Source: CAZQYC01 sp964597495
GTDB taxonomy: Bacteria; Pseudomonadota; Gammaproteobacteria; Steroidobacterales; Steroidobacteraceae
Reading direction: 5' to 3'
DNA length: 64,000 nucleotides
Assembly (NCBI GenBank): GCA_964597495.1
Contig: CAZQYC010000004.1
Location: forward strand, 1 to 64,000
Positions 46,027 through 55,184 of the stretch are shown in pieces; the stretch's first letter is position 1, and each line of letters starts with the position of its first letter. The notes beneath the pieces were generated by a model. It saw only the letters and a list, made by a program, of their open reading frames with translations, did no database searches and was not told the origin of the DNA. The position numbers were made by a program, and so were the translations under genes.

Positions 46027-46650
46027 ATGGATGAATCGGCACACAATCTTCATGCAATCGTCTTGGCGGCCGGCTCCTCGTCAAGACTCGGCCAACCGAA
46101 ACAGCTCGTCAAACTGGGCGGAAAACCCGTTCTGCATTCGGTCGTGAGCAATACGGTGGCAGTGGCGGGACAGTCGGTCACCGTGGTCCTCGGCGCACAT
46201 GCACAGCAATTGACTCGCTTGTTGGCTCACTCACCCGTGTCCGTAATCGTTAACCGCCACTGGGAAGAAGGCATCGCTTCCTCACTGCGCCATGGACTCG
46301 CCGCTGTCCCCTCGACCTGCTCGGCCGTTCTGATCGTCCTCGGCGATCAAGTCGCGGTGACCGCCAACGATTTACGGCGCCTGATCAATGCCTGGAACGG
46401 CCACGACAACGTGATTGCCGCCAGTGTTTATCGGGGGCACAAGGGAGTGCCCGCCATCTTCCCCCAGTGGTGTTTCACCGAGCTTCGCGAATTGCGCGGC
46501 GATCGGGGCGCACGCGCGCTCTTGGAGCGGCATGCGCACCGACTCGTGCCAGTGCAAATGCCCAATGCGGCCATCGATCTCGATACGCCGGAGGACTTAG
46601 CGGCACTAACCCAGCACTTTAAAAGCAAGCCCGGCGAATCGTTACCGTAG
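46027..46650 (+). CDS. MobA/MocA-like nucleotidyltransferase
   Basis: About 207 residues. AIVLAAGSSSRLGQPKQLVKLGGKPVL is the NTP-binding loop of the MocA (molybdopterin cytidylyltransferase) group; LIVLGDQVAVTANDLRRL holds the metal-binding G-D-Q; YRGHKGVPAIFP and IDLDTPEDLAAL complete the family pattern. It may transfer CMP or GMP to molybdopterin. ATG 46027 is the second codon option after 46021. Confidence 0.8.
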   Translation: MDESAHNLHAIVLAAGSSSRLGQPKQLVKLGGKPVLHSVVSNTVAVAGQSVTVVLGAHAQQLTRLLAHSPVSVIVNRHWEEGIASSLRHGLAAVPSTCSAVLIVLGDQVAVTANDLRRLINAWNGHDNVIAASVYRGHKGVPAIFPQWCFTELRELRGDRGARALLERHAHRLVPVQMPNAAIDLDTPEDLAALTQHFKSKPGESLP

Positions 46651-46668
46651 TTCGGGATGACAGCAACG

Positions 46669-47376
46669 TTAGGCGGAGTGGCTTGGATAAAATTCCTTGA
46701 GCATTCGATCTCGGTAAGCGGAAAGATTGGGATGCCGCTCTGCGTGAGGTCGCATCGGACTGTCGAAGAACGGACTCAGCACGCCGGCGATGAACGCAAA
46801 TACCGTTGCATCGGCGCCGCACTGGTTCGCGCCCATTAGATAAGGTCGGTCGCCCAAGACAGCGGCGACCGCATCGATGGCTCGGCCTGCCAACAGCGTC
46901 GATTCCTCGCGAGTATGCCGGCCGAGTCCGTGCCCATTCAGATTTTTTCGAATCGTGCGCCGAACCATCGATTTAATAAACGGACGCATCAACCCCGGAA
47001 TGCCGTCGAAGAAATGCGCCGGGCCCTTCGCGAAATTGGCGTCGTCCAGCCATCGCTCTCGAACGATGGCCCAATAAAGATTGTCCTCCAGCATTTTTTC
47101 AACCGCCCACGCCGTGCCCTTTTCGCTTGGGGCAAGCGACTTGTCGAAGTCGACGCCGTACTTCTTCTCAAGATGAAGGCGTATCAAGGTCGAGTCGCCA
47201 ATGAACTCCCCGCCGTCTTCGATGAACGGCAGCTTGCCCTTCGGCGCACGACGCAGATCGCCGGCGGAAGTCTTGAATGGAATACCGGACATCTTGAGCG
47301 TGACGTCCGCCTTGGTTACGAAAGGACTGGGATCCGGCAAGCCGAATTGAGGGCCGAAGGTATAAAGCGTGATCAT
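46669..47376 (-). CDS. Glutathione S-transferase family protein
   Basis: A 235-residue protein. MITLYTFGPQFGLPDPSPFVTKADVTLKMSGIPF and PKGKLPFIEDGGEFIGDSTLIRLHLEKKYG form the thioredoxin-like N-domain, with P and S of the glutathione site (KGKLPFIED, GDST). The C-domain (WAVEKMLEDNLYWAIVRERW) matches the metaxin/FAX-like branch. Active-site Ser/Cys identity is not clear. Confidence 0.82.
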   Translation of the reverse strand: MITLYTFGPQFGLPDPSPFVTKADVTLKMSGIPFKTSAGDLRRAPKGKLPFIEDGGEFIGDSTLIRLHLEKKYGVDFDKSLAPSEKGTAWAVEKMLEDNLYWAIVRERWLDDANFAKGPAHFFDGIPGLMRPFIKSMVRRTIRKNLNGHGLGRHTREESTLLAGRAIDAVAAVLGDRPYLMGANQCGADATVFAFIAGVLSPFFDSPMRPHAERHPNLSAYRDRMLKEFYPSHSA

Positions 47377-47391
47377 TAATTGCTTCTTGGA

Positions 47392-47751
47392 TTACTTATC
47401 GGACCATACGGCGGCTTCGTTGCCGGCGGGATCGACGAACTCAAAACGCCGGCCTCCCGGAAAAGAAAAAATATCCTTGGTCAAGCGCGCACCGGCCTCC
47501 AAAACGCGCTCGCGAGCCTGCTCTAATTTACTCGCAAAGATCACGGGCAGGGGACAAGCGCGATGGTCGGCCTTCACGGCGATACCGCTCGCGACGCCGC
47601 TGCTTTGAGTGTCGACGTACTCGGAACCCCACTCCTTGTATTGCCAGCCGAAGACTTTTTCGTAGAAACGTCTCGATTCGCAGAGCGATTCCGTGCTCGC
47701 CGCAGAAAATTCCAGGTAGTCGATGCGATTGTGACGGTTATCGAAGGTCAT
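47392..47751 (-). CDS. VOC family (glyoxalase-like) protein
   Basis: A 119-residue protein. RIDYLEFSAASTESLCESRRFYEKVFGWQYKEWGSEYVDT is the first beta-alpha-beta-beta-beta unit; SFPGGRRFEFVDPAGNEAAVWSDK is the second with the E-x-x-D-P-x-G-N-E end. Metal ligands (His in place of E at the first strand) are partly replaced: the first site is E in YLEFSA. Substrate unknown. Sits 15 bp downstream of the GST gene's start side on the same strand. Confidence 0.78.
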   Translation of the reverse strand: MTFDNRHNRIDYLEFSAASTESLCESRRFYEKVFGWQYKEWGSEYVDTQSSGVASGIAVKADHRACPLPVIFASKLEQARERVLEAGARLTKDIFSFPGGRRFEFVDPAGNEAAVWSDK

Positions 47752-47874
47752 GACGATCCTGCCGAACGATGCACGTTGAGAGGTATTGTAGCTTCGCCTT
47801 CTTTCATCCGCATTTCCGAAGGCAATGGCCAGCAGGCAAAAAAATAATACGATCGGCTCCCCAACGCCACAGTG

Positions 47875-48765
47875 TCAAAAGTGTCCACTTCGAAGGTGTG
47901 AAAGAAACGCGCCGGCTGCCGGATGCAATGGCGGATCGGAGCGCTTGCAAATGAATAGCTGTCTCACCGCCCAGGCATCCGTCAATTTGATCGACGCAAG
48001 TTCGTAGGCTTGCAAATGCGGTGCGACGGCCAGCCGCGGAAGAATCGTAACGCCAAGACCCGCCGCCACCATGGCGCACGCTGCATCGAAGCTGGCCACG
48101 CGAATGCGCAGATCGAGCTGCTTGCCGCAGTCGGCCGCTGCCTTCGCCAAGACATAGTGCAAAGAACTGTTAGCGTCCAGACCGATGAACGGAAGCGTCG
48201 CCGCCTCCGCAAATGCAACAGCGGCCTGCTTCGCGAGTCCATGATCGCGCGGGGCAATCAACACCAGCTCATCTTGCCGGAAGGGAATGGTCGTGAGTTG
48301 ATCGAGTATCGGCAACTCGCCCACGATGCCGAGGTCGGCACTGTTCTCCCGAACGGCCATGGCAATGTGTTCGCTCACGTGTTGCTCAAGATGCACGTGA
48401 ATATCCGAATGCTTCTTTAAGAAAGAGGCCAGCACCGTCGGAAGGAATTCGACGATGGCCGACATGTTCGCGAACACGGTCACGTGCCCGCGCAGACCCG
48501 CGGAGTGCTTCTGTATCTCCTCTTCAAGCCGACCGGCTTGCTCGAGAAGTTTGCGCGCCTTCACCAAAAACGCGTGGCCTGCCGAGGTAAGTTCCACTCC
48601 GCGAGCACCCCGCGTAAGCAATGCCGCCCCCAGTGATGCCTCCAGATCCGACAATCGCTTGCTAACGGCGGAGGCGACGGTATGGCAGCGCTCAGCGGCG
48701 CGAGCGATGCTGCCCGCTTCGGCGACTGCGACAAACAGTTCGAGATCTTTGAAGTCGAAACGCAT
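47875..48765 (-). CDS. LysR family transcriptional regulator
   Basis: About 296 residues. MRFDFKDLELFVAVAEAGSIARAAERCHTVASAVSKRLSDLEASLGAALLTRGARGVELTSAGHAFL is the winged helix; the rest is a type 2 periplasmic-binding-like effector domain. The start at 48765 matches the family. It might control the GST/VOC pair to the left, but they are on the same strand, not divergent. The ligand is unknown. Confidence 0.87.
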   Translation of the reverse strand: MRFDFKDLELFVAVAEAGSIARAAERCHTVASAVSKRLSDLEASLGAALLTRGARGVELTSAGHAFLVKARKLLEQAGRLEEEIQKHSAGLRGHVTVFANMSAIVEFLPTVLASFLKKHSDIHVHLEQHVSEHIAMAVRENSADLGIVGELPILDQLTTIPFRQDELVLIAPRDHGLAKQAAVAFAEAATLPFIGLDANSSLHYVLAKAAADCGKQLDLRIRVASFDAACAMVAAGLGVTILPRLAVAPHLQAYELASIKLTDAWAVRQLFICKRSDPPLHPAAGAFLSHLRSGHF

Positions 48766-48815
48766 GCACGGAGAGTATCGCATCGCCTAGTAGCGAAGGA
48801 ACAATAGGAATCCTA

Positions 48816-49226
48816 TTAAGGGATGGACTGCTTACGACGGACCAATCTCACGATGCCGCGAGCCGTCAAGAGGATCAGTAGCATCCCGGCAGAAAACCAA
48901 TGAACCTCCGCTATCCATCGAGCCGTCCAGAAACGATTGGTTGTTAGCAGCCATCCACTTAAGCCAACGAAGATCGTGGCAATGAGCATGGTCGGCAGCA
49001 AGAAGGCCGTGAAGGCGCCATGACCCAGCCTCATCAACATTACCGCTCCGACTCGCTTAGATCCCGCATCTCGCTGTGCAAGTCGGAGCAAGACAACGGT
49101 CAGCGCGCCATAACCGAGCCGCTCGTGCAGCGCATCGCCGCCATGGCGAGTGAGCCAAGCGGCGATTGCAAGCACGGCAAAAATCCAGCGCCATGTTTTC
49201 TCGAAGACCGTCCAGAATCGATTCAT
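48816..49226 (-). CDS. Cytochrome b561-type membrane protein
   Basis: A 136-residue protein of four helices (WRWIFAVLAIAAWLTRHGG, LLPTMLIATIFVGLSGWLL, VHWFSAGMLLILLTARGIVRLV). HGGDALHERLGYGALTVVLL has two His residues in a bundle typical of hydrogenase/b561 cytochromes. No partner oxidoreductase gene adjoins. Heme binding is inferred. Confidence 0.68.
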   Translation of the reverse strand: MNRFWTVFEKTWRWIFAVLAIAAWLTRHGGDALHERLGYGALTVVLLRLAQRDAGSKRVGAVMLMRLGHGAFTAFLLPTMLIATIFVGLSGWLLTTNRFWTARWIAEVHWFSAGMLLILLTARGIVRLVRRKQSIP

Positions 49227-49257
49227 AGGCTCCGCACTTCGTCCTAAACGGCAGAGC

Positions 49258-51648
49258 CTAGCTCGTCGTCGCCCGAATCTGTACCGCCATGTCGAGATCG
49301 AACGCTTCGTGCATCACCTCTTCGATACGCTCGCAGAACACGAAGTTAAGATCGTCCTTCACGCTCTGGGGAACGTCTTCGAGGTCCTTGCGATTCCGCG
49401 ACGGCAACAACACGGTGCGAATCCCGGCACGATGCGCTGCGATGGATTTCTCCTTCACGCCGCCGATCGGCAATACGAGGCCACGCAGACTAATCTCGCC
49501 GGTCATCGCCACGTCGTTGCGCACCGTCTTATCGGTCAGCAATGAAACTAGCGACGTGAACATCGACACGCCGGCGCTCGGACCGTCTTTCGGAATTCCG
49601 CCCGCCGGAACGTGTATGTGAATATCGCTGCGCTCGAACAGCGTCGGATCGATGCCGAGCGACACCGCTTGCGCCTTCACCAGCGACAACGCCGCCTGTG
49701 CGCTTTCCTTCATGACATCGCCCAGCTGCCCCGTGAGAATGAGCTTTCCGTTTCCCGGCGTGCGCGTCGACTCGATAAATAGAATGTCGCCGCCAACCGG
49801 CGTCCACGCAAGGCCTGTCGCAACACCCGGCACGCTCGTTCGCATGGCCACTTCATTCTCGAAACGCGGCGCACCCAGGATGGAAACGAGATCGCGTGCG
49901 TCGACCACTTGCTGTTCCACGCTACCTTCGGCGATGCGCATTGCGACATTGCGCAACACCGACCCGAGCGTGCGCTCGAGAGTGCGGCACCCGGCTTCTC
50001 GCGTGTAATCGCGAACGATTCGATGGAGAGCTTCCGTCGTAATCGACGCCTGCTCCATCTTCAAGCCATTCGCCTCCAGCTGGCGCTTGATGAGATAACG
50101 CTCTGCGATCTCCACCTTTTCGTCCTCGGTATAGCCGCTGAGTTCGATGATTTCCATGCGGTCGCGCAGCGGCCCGGGAATCGTGTCGAGCATGTTCGCG
50201 GTGGCGATGAACAGCACCTTCGAAAGATCGAACGGCAGGCCGAGATAGTTATCGCGAAAGCTGTTGTTTTGTTCCGGATCGAGCACTTCGAGCATCGCCG
50301 AGTAGGGATCGCCATGAAATCCCGCGCCCAGCTTGTCGATCTCGTCGAGCATCAATACGGGATTGCGGATACCCGCTTTGCGAATGGCTTGCAGAATATT
50401 GCCGGGCAACGCTCCGATATAAGTACGGCGATGTCCGCGTATTTCGGCTTCGTCGTGCACGCCGCCCAAAGCCACACGCTGGAATTTCAATCCCAGCGAG
50501 CGCGCAATCGACTGGCCGAGCGAAGTCTTGCCGACACCGGGCGGTCCGACGAAACATAGGATCGGACTGCGGCCCTGCGGATTCAACTTGCGCACCGCCA
50601 AATACTCGACGATGCGGCGCTTGATCTTTTCAAGCCCGTAGTGGTCTTCGTCGAGCACTTGCCGCGCTTTGGCAATGTCGATGGCCTCTTTGTCGAGCTT
50701 TGCCCACGGCAGTTGCACCATGAGATCGAGCCACGTGCGTACCATCGAATTTTCCATGCTCGACTCAGGCATGCGCTGCAAGCGCTTCAATTCCTTTTTC
50801 GCCTGCTCCAAAGCCTCCGGCGGCATGCCGGCTTTATCGATCGCTTCCGCAAGCTCGTTGAGTTCCTGGGAAGAATCGTCCGTTTCGCCCAATTCCTTTT
50901 GGATCTGCCGCATCTGTTCGCGCAAGAGCATTTCCTTCTGCCGCTCGTCGATGGCCTCGCGGGTGTTCTGCTCGATCTGGCGTTGCAACCGCAACACTTC
51001 GATGCGATGGGTAAGCAATTCGGTCACGCGGTCGAAACGCGCCTTGAGATCGCCGGTTTCGAGGAGCCGTTGCTTGTCGGCCGGCTTCACGTCCATAAAG
51101 CTTGCAATGAGATCGACCAGCGTCGACGGCGACTCCACTGCTTGAACGGCGTTAGCCAACTCGGCGGGTGCTTGCGGCAATAAAGCGATTGCATCGGCTG
51201 CGAGCTTCTTCAAATGCAGGACGCGAGCTTCGACATCGCTGGTCGCGGTAACGGATTCATTCAAGTATTCGACTCGAGCCAGCATGAACGGCAAACCCGT
51301 TTGAAAATCGAGAACGCGGAAGCGCTGCTCGCCCTGCACCACGATGTGCTGCGTGCCGTCGGGCGCGACGACATGGCGCAGAATGGTCGCCGCCGTGCCG
51401 ACCTTGTACAAATCGTCCGCGGTGGGTTCGTCGGTTTGCGGATCGTGCTGAAGCAGGAAACCAATTTTCCGTCCATTCCGGACGGCCTCTTGAGCGCCCG
51501 CCACGGTGCGCTCGCGATTCATGGTCACGGGCACGACCACGCCCGGAAACAACACGACGTTGCGCACCGGCAGAATGATCAACATATCGTCCGAAATGAC
51601 GGGAGCCGTTTCGGACGTGCGGTTATCTGAATGGGTAGTGGATTTCAT
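49258..51648 (-). CDS. lon: ATP-dependent protease Lon
   Basis: A 796-residue AAA+ protease. N-terminal LAN domain (ILPVRNVVLFPGVVVPV), FVGPPGVGKTSLGQSIA (Walker A, about residue 360), MLDEIDKL (Walker B), and the catalytic Ser-Lys pair at PKDGPSAGVSMFTS and GGVKEKSIAAHRAGI. It degrades damaged and regulatory proteins in the cytoplasm. Length and domains fit bacterial LonA. clpX and hup, the usual neighbours, are absent, so this may be a second copy. Confidence 0.93.
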   Translation of the reverse strand: MKSTTHSDNRTSETAPVISDDMLIILPVRNVVLFPGVVVPVTMNRERTVAGAQEAVRNGRKIGFLLQHDPQTDEPTADDLYKVGTAATILRHVVAPDGTQHIVVQGEQRFRVLDFQTGLPFMLARVEYLNESVTATSDVEARVLHLKKLAADAIALLPQAPAELANAVQAVESPSTLVDLIASFMDVKPADKQRLLETGDLKARFDRVTELLTHRIEVLRLQRQIEQNTREAIDERQKEMLLREQMRQIQKELGETDDSSQELNELAEAIDKAGMPPEALEQAKKELKRLQRMPESSMENSMVRTWLDLMVQLPWAKLDKEAIDIAKARQVLDEDHYGLEKIKRRIVEYLAVRKLNPQGRSPILCFVGPPGVGKTSLGQSIARSLGLKFQRVALGGVHDEAEIRGHRRTYIGALPGNILQAIRKAGIRNPVLMLDEIDKLGAGFHGDPYSAMLEVLDPEQNNSFRDNYLGLPFDLSKVLFIATANMLDTIPGPLRDRMEIIELSGYTEDEKVEIAERYLIKRQLEANGLKMEQASITTEALHRIVRDYTREAGCRTLERTLGSVLRNVAMRIAEGSVEQQVVDARDLVSILGAPRFENEVAMRTSVPGVATGLAWTPVGGDILFIESTRTPGNGKLILTGQLGDVMKESAQAALSLVKAQAVSLGIDPTLFERSDIHIHVPAGGIPKDGPSAGVSMFTSLVSLLTDKTVRNDVAMTGEISLRGLVLPIGGVKEKSIAAHRAGIRTVLLPSRNRKDLEDVPQSVKDDLNFVFCERIEEVMHEAFDLDMAVQIRATTS

Positions 51649-51790
51649 GGAGGACTTCCTGGGGCCGAAGCGCTAAAGATCAATGGCCCGTAGCCATGGA
51701 CCGGAGGGGCATTAATACTGGCGCTGTCGGCCCATATCTTTTATGGTTCGATGCCCTTGCCCAACACCAATTTCCAACACCAAGTTCGCC

Positions 51791-52390
51791 ATGCCCCAAG
51801 CGCGCCCCCGCTTCGACGCTGCCTACTACCGTCGTTTCTATTTGACCCCCGCAACGCGAGCGATGAGCCGCGAACAAACGGAGACGCGTGGAACGCTCAT
51901 CGCGGCCCACCTTAAGCAGCTCGACATTCCAATGACGCGTATTTTGGATGTCGGATGCGGGCTAGGTTGGTACGAGCGTCCGCTTTGCAAGGCGTTCCCC
52001 AAGGCGACGTACACTGGCACGGAAATCAGCGAGTACCTTTGCAAAACGAAGGGCTGGATTCGCGGCTCCATCGTCGAACTCAAACTTAGAGACCGCTACG
52101 ATTTGGTCATTTGCAGCGACGTCGTTCAATACTTAAACGCCGCCGAAGCACGGCGCGCGATTTCGAATTTGGCGAAATGGTGCCGAGGCGCGCTCTATTT
52201 TCACGCGCCGACAATACGCGACTGGCGCGACAACGTGGATCCGTCCGGTACGGACACCGAGGTCCACTTGCGATCGGGAACCTGGTATCGCAAGGCCCTG
52301 CGCGAGCATTTCGTACACGCCGGTAACGGCATTCACATCAAAGATCGCGTGCCCTTCGCTCAATGGGAGCTTGAAGAACCCTGGCGATAA
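51791..52390 (+). CDS. SAM-dependent methyltransferase
   Basis: About 199 residues from MPQARPRFDAAYYRRFY. MTRILDVGCGLGWYERPLCKAFPKATYTGTEIS is the class I SAM-binding motif, and YDLVICSDVVQYL is motif II. The N-terminal D-A-A-Y-Y-R-R-F-Y and the C-terminal TWYRKALREHFVHAG segments are typical of small unassigned enzymes. Substrate unknown. The ydcF-like gene follows after 17 bp. Confidence 0.8.
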   Translation: MPQARPRFDAAYYRRFYLTPATRAMSREQTETRGTLIAAHLKQLDIPMTRILDVGCGLGWYERPLCKAFPKATYTGTEISEYLCKTKGWIRGSIVELKLRDRYDLVICSDVVQYLNAAEARRAISNLAKWCRGALYFHAPTIRDWRDNVDPSGTDTEVHLRSGTWYRKALREHFVHAGNGIHIKDRVPFAQWELEEPWR

Positions 52391-52407
52391 TCTCCGGCGG
52401 CCAATCT

Positions 52408-53157
52408 ATGGAAATCGCATTTCTCTTAAAGAAATTAATCACGCAGCTCGTCATTCCGCCGTTCAACTTGCTGTTGTTGATCTTGCTGGGAATGCTGATT
52501 GCGAAGCAATGGCCGCGCGTAAGTCGCACCTTGGTTTGGAGTTCGACATTAATTTTGCTGCTGCTCGCCACGCCGGCAGTGTCGCGGCTGCTCTTGCAAT
52601 CGATAAACGACACGTCGCGCTTCGATATCACAGCCGCAAAGGCGGCACAGGCCATCGTCGTTCTCGGCGGCGGGCTGCGAACGAATACGCCTGAATACGG
52701 CGATACGCCGAACCAATTTACGCTCGATCGCATTCGCTATGGCGCAACGATTGCGCGCTTAACGCATCTACCGGTCTTAGTAACCGGTGGGGCAGTCGCC
52801 AGTCAAACCGCGGAAGCCACGTCCATGGCACAGACGCTTCAAAACGAATTTTCGGTGCCGGTTCGCTGGATCGAGGGCCGAGCATTGGATACCGAAGACA
52901 ACTTAGCCTATTCGGCCGCCCTGTTGCTGCCCGAGAACATCTCGACCGTTCTCCTCGTCACACACGATTTTCATATGCGCCGCGCTTTGGCTCACTGCAA
53001 GCGCTCGGGTCTGCAGTGCATCCCGGCGCCCGTCAGCCTCGCGGGCTTTACGGGCACCACGACTTGGATATATCAACTACCGAACTCGGGTTCGTTGCAA
53101 ACAAGCGCGCTGGCGCTTCACGAAGTGCTGGGAAATTTGGCGCTCGCGTTCAGATAG
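52408..53157 (+). CDS. YdcF/ElyC family (DUF218) protein
   Basis: A 249-residue protein with two N-terminal helices (LITQLVIPPFNLLLLILLGMLIA; TLVWSSTLILLLLATPAV) and the DUF218 domain: AIVVLGGGLRTNTPEYGD, PVLVTGGAVASQTAEATSMAQTL, EDNLAYSA and LLVTHDFHMRRA. ElyC-type members affect undecaprenyl-phosphate use in envelope growth; this one is similar in layout. Inner membrane with the domain facing the periplasm. Confidence 0.85.
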   Translation: MEIAFLLKKLITQLVIPPFNLLLLILLGMLIAKQWPRVSRTLVWSSTLILLLLATPAVSRLLLQSINDTSRFDITAAKAAQAIVVLGGGLRTNTPEYGDTPNQFTLDRIRYGATIARLTHLPVLVTGGAVASQTAEATSMAQTLQNEFSVPVRWIEGRALDTEDNLAYSAALLLPENISTVLLVTHDFHMRRALAHCKRSGLQCIPAPVSLAGFTGTTTWIYQLPNSGSLQTSALALHEVLGNLALAFR

Positions 53158-53285
53158 TTCCGATTTACCTTCTAGAACTCGCCGATCCAAACCTGGCCAG
53201 TCTTTTCTGACAGGAATCTGCGGGATGGAACCATGGCGCATACGGTGCTCGGCGCCTAGATTCAAAGCAATTGGAGGGAGGTCCT

Positions 53286-54260
53286 ATGCAAGCGCGACGC
53301 TTCAAATCCTTTCTCGTTGCGGTGCGTGATGTCGATCGTCCGCCTCATTCGCTATTGACCAAGGCATCTCGATTGGCGCAGCGACATGACGCCCGCCTTG
53401 AACTCCTCCACGTCATTACTGCGCCGTACCTCACGCCGGAGAAAGACGATGACATCGAAGCCGCACGTAGTGCGGAAATCACTCGTCAATTCGCCAAGCT
53501 CGAGCGGACGGCAACGCGATTGCGAAAAGCGAAGGTCGATATAGAGTGCGCGGTGATCCGAGACTATCCAGTCGCCGACGCGATCGTCCGTCATGTACTG
53601 AAAACGAGGCCCGATGTCGTGCTGGCCGAATCACACCATCACAGTAAACTGGCGCGGTGGTTCATCGCGCACACGGATTGGGAGTTGATTCGCTCCTGCC
53701 CCTGTCCGCTATGGTTAGTCAAAACGCCGCGGCTGGCGACCGATACTCGCGTGTTAGCAGCCGTTGATCCTTTCCACGCGCATTCGAAACCCGCGGCGTT
53801 GGACGAAGAAATTTTGCGAACCGCCACCGCCGTTGCTGGCGATCGCGGGCGAATTGGCGTAGGTCATGTGCATCCGCCGCCCGTCACCTTGGTGGCGGAC
53901 GGGATGGGTGAGGCGATCTGGGTGGAATCACCGCCCATTGCGCAACGTCGCGTGCGTCAACAAGCTTCGGCGGCAGTGCATGCCATTGCCGATCGATTTG
54001 CTGTGGCAAAAAACGACCGGCTAGCCGAGCCGGGAGCGCCCGCCGCGGAACTACCGGAAATGGCAAAACGCTGGCGCGCGACTCTGTTGGTGATGGGTGC
54101 CGTATCCCGCACCGGCTTGAAGCGTGCCTTCATCGGCAATACCGCCGAGCGGGTCATCGACGCAGCCGGGTGCGATGTGCTGGTGGTAAAGCCCCGTTCG
54201 TTCAAAACGACGGTAAGTCGTTATCGCAATGCGGCCGCGATTCCCCTTCCGCCCATGTGA
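53286..54260 (+). CDS. Tandem universal stress protein (UspE-like)
   Basis: About 324 residues with two UspA-type domains. First: FLVAVRDVDRPPHSLLTKASRLAQRHDARLELLHVI. Second ends MGAVSRTGLKRAFIGNTAERVIDAAGCDVLVVKP, with G-x-x-x-R-x...G-N-T-A-E-R-V, an ATP-binding type P-loop. GGAGGGAGG lies just upstream of ATG 53286. It ends one base before the convergent yceI-like gene. Role: stress tolerance, inferred. Confidence 0.88.
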   Translation: MQARRFKSFLVAVRDVDRPPHSLLTKASRLAQRHDARLELLHVITAPYLTPEKDDDIEAARSAEITRQFAKLERTATRLRKAKVDIECAVIRDYPVADAIVRHVLKTRPDVVLAESHHHSKLARWFIAHTDWELIRSCPCPLWLVKTPRLATDTRVLAAVDPFHAHSKPAALDEEILRTATAVAGDRGRIGVGHVHPPPVTLVADGMGEAIWVESPPIAQRRVRQQASAAVHAIADRFAVAKNDRLAEPGAPAAELPEMAKRWRATLLVMGAVSRTGLKRAFIGNTAERVIDAAGCDVLVVKPRSFKTTVSRYRNAAAIPLPPM

Positions 54261-54261
54261 A

Positions 54262-54819
54262 TCAGCGATTCAGGCGGAGCGCGAACTCCACCTTCACGTC
54301 GTTGCTCACCCACGCCGTGTCCTTCCATTCGCCTTGACCGACGCCGAAATCGAGTCGCTTCAATTTCGCGCCGCCCTTTAACCACGTACCGCTTGCGTCG
54401 GATTGATACGTGAATTCGATAGGAATGTCGCGAGTCACATCGCGAATCGTCAATTTGCCTTGGCCGGTAAATTTACCGTTACCGTTGTCGATGAATTTTT
54501 CCGTCGAATAGCGCGCCGTGGGCCAACGATCTGCGGCGAATAGATCCGGTCCGCGAAGAATCTTGTCGCGATCTTTGTCTTTGCTATTCACCGATTTCAG
54601 CTCGATGCTCACATCGAATTTACTGTTCGCAAGGTCTTTGGGATCGAAGGCGATAGCCGGCGTGAAGCGTTCAAACACGCCTTCGAATGGCGCTCCTGCT
54701 TGCGTTCCCACGAACGACAACTTGCTTTGTGTCGGATCGGTCTTCCAAGCGGCCGATAAGGCAACGCCCGCTAAAGCGAATACGGTTAGGAAGCAAAGTT
54801 TTGCGATCTTGCCGAGCAT
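54262..54819 (-). CDS. YceI family periplasmic protein
   Basis: A 185-residue secreted lipocalin-like protein. Signal: MLGKIAKLCFLTVFALAGVALSA. WKTDPTQSKLSFVGTQAGAPFEGVFERFTPAIAFDPKDLANSKFDVSIELKSVNS is the YceI start. GKFTGQGKLTIRDVTRDIPIEFTY and the KRLDFGVGQGEWKDTAWVSNDVKVEFALRL end are diagnostic. It binds isoprenoid-like molecules in known members. Confidence 0.88.
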   Translation of the reverse strand: MLGKIAKLCFLTVFALAGVALSAAWKTDPTQSKLSFVGTQAGAPFEGVFERFTPAIAFDPKDLANSKFDVSIELKSVNSKDKDRDKILRGPDLFAADRWPTARYSTEKFIDNGNGKFTGQGKLTIRDVTRDIPIEFTYQSDASGTWLKGGAKLKRLDFGVGQGEWKDTAWVSNDVKVEFALRLNR

Positions 54820-55020
54820 GAATCACGCCTCGCGGTTAAGGTTTTGCCGCACTCTACGGTCTGTCAGCGCGGCGGCCGACATTATCCCTTAGGACGGTTC
54901 TTCACAGTCGAAAAACTGCCCCGTACTTCACTTAACTCCCTCCAGATATCGAATTTCCCGCCGATGCTTAGGGACTGCAAACCCGGCCTGCGACCGTTGC
55001 CGTGTCGGTGGGACCTACTA

Positions 55021-55155
55021 ACCCGGTCACGATGAGTGCCGGGTCAATAGCGGGTTCAGGATAGAACCCGCGCGGCGTAAGCCGCGAAAACCAAGGCAGA
55101 ACCTGTGTCTACCTTGGTTCGCCATTACTAGCACCAGGACGGTGCTAGTAATGGC
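55021..55155 (+). promoter_or_regulatory. Structured leader of five consecutive hairpins before the hybrid kinase
   Basis: Stems in order: ACCCGGtCAC/GTGCCGGGT (55021-55044), GCGGGTTC/GAACCCGC (55050-55071), CGCGGC-GTAA-GCCGCG (55071-55086, a GNRA loop), AACCAAGG.../CCTTGGTT with inner AGA/TCT (55089-55119), and GCCATTACTAGCACC/GGTGCTAGTAATGGC (55121-55155, 15 perfect pairs with a 5-base loop). They fill most of the 365-bp gap and end 30 bases before the kinase start. No known riboswitch consensus is recognised. No gene is seen in 54820-55184. Confidence 0.65.
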
Positions 55156-55184
55156 CGAGTAATAGCGATTTCCGGAGAGTTCGC

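Noticed and set aside
45742..46053. Overlapping open frames on both strands between P-II and the MocA-like gene
   Set aside because: No ribosome sites, mirrored frames, and sequence without recognisable features.
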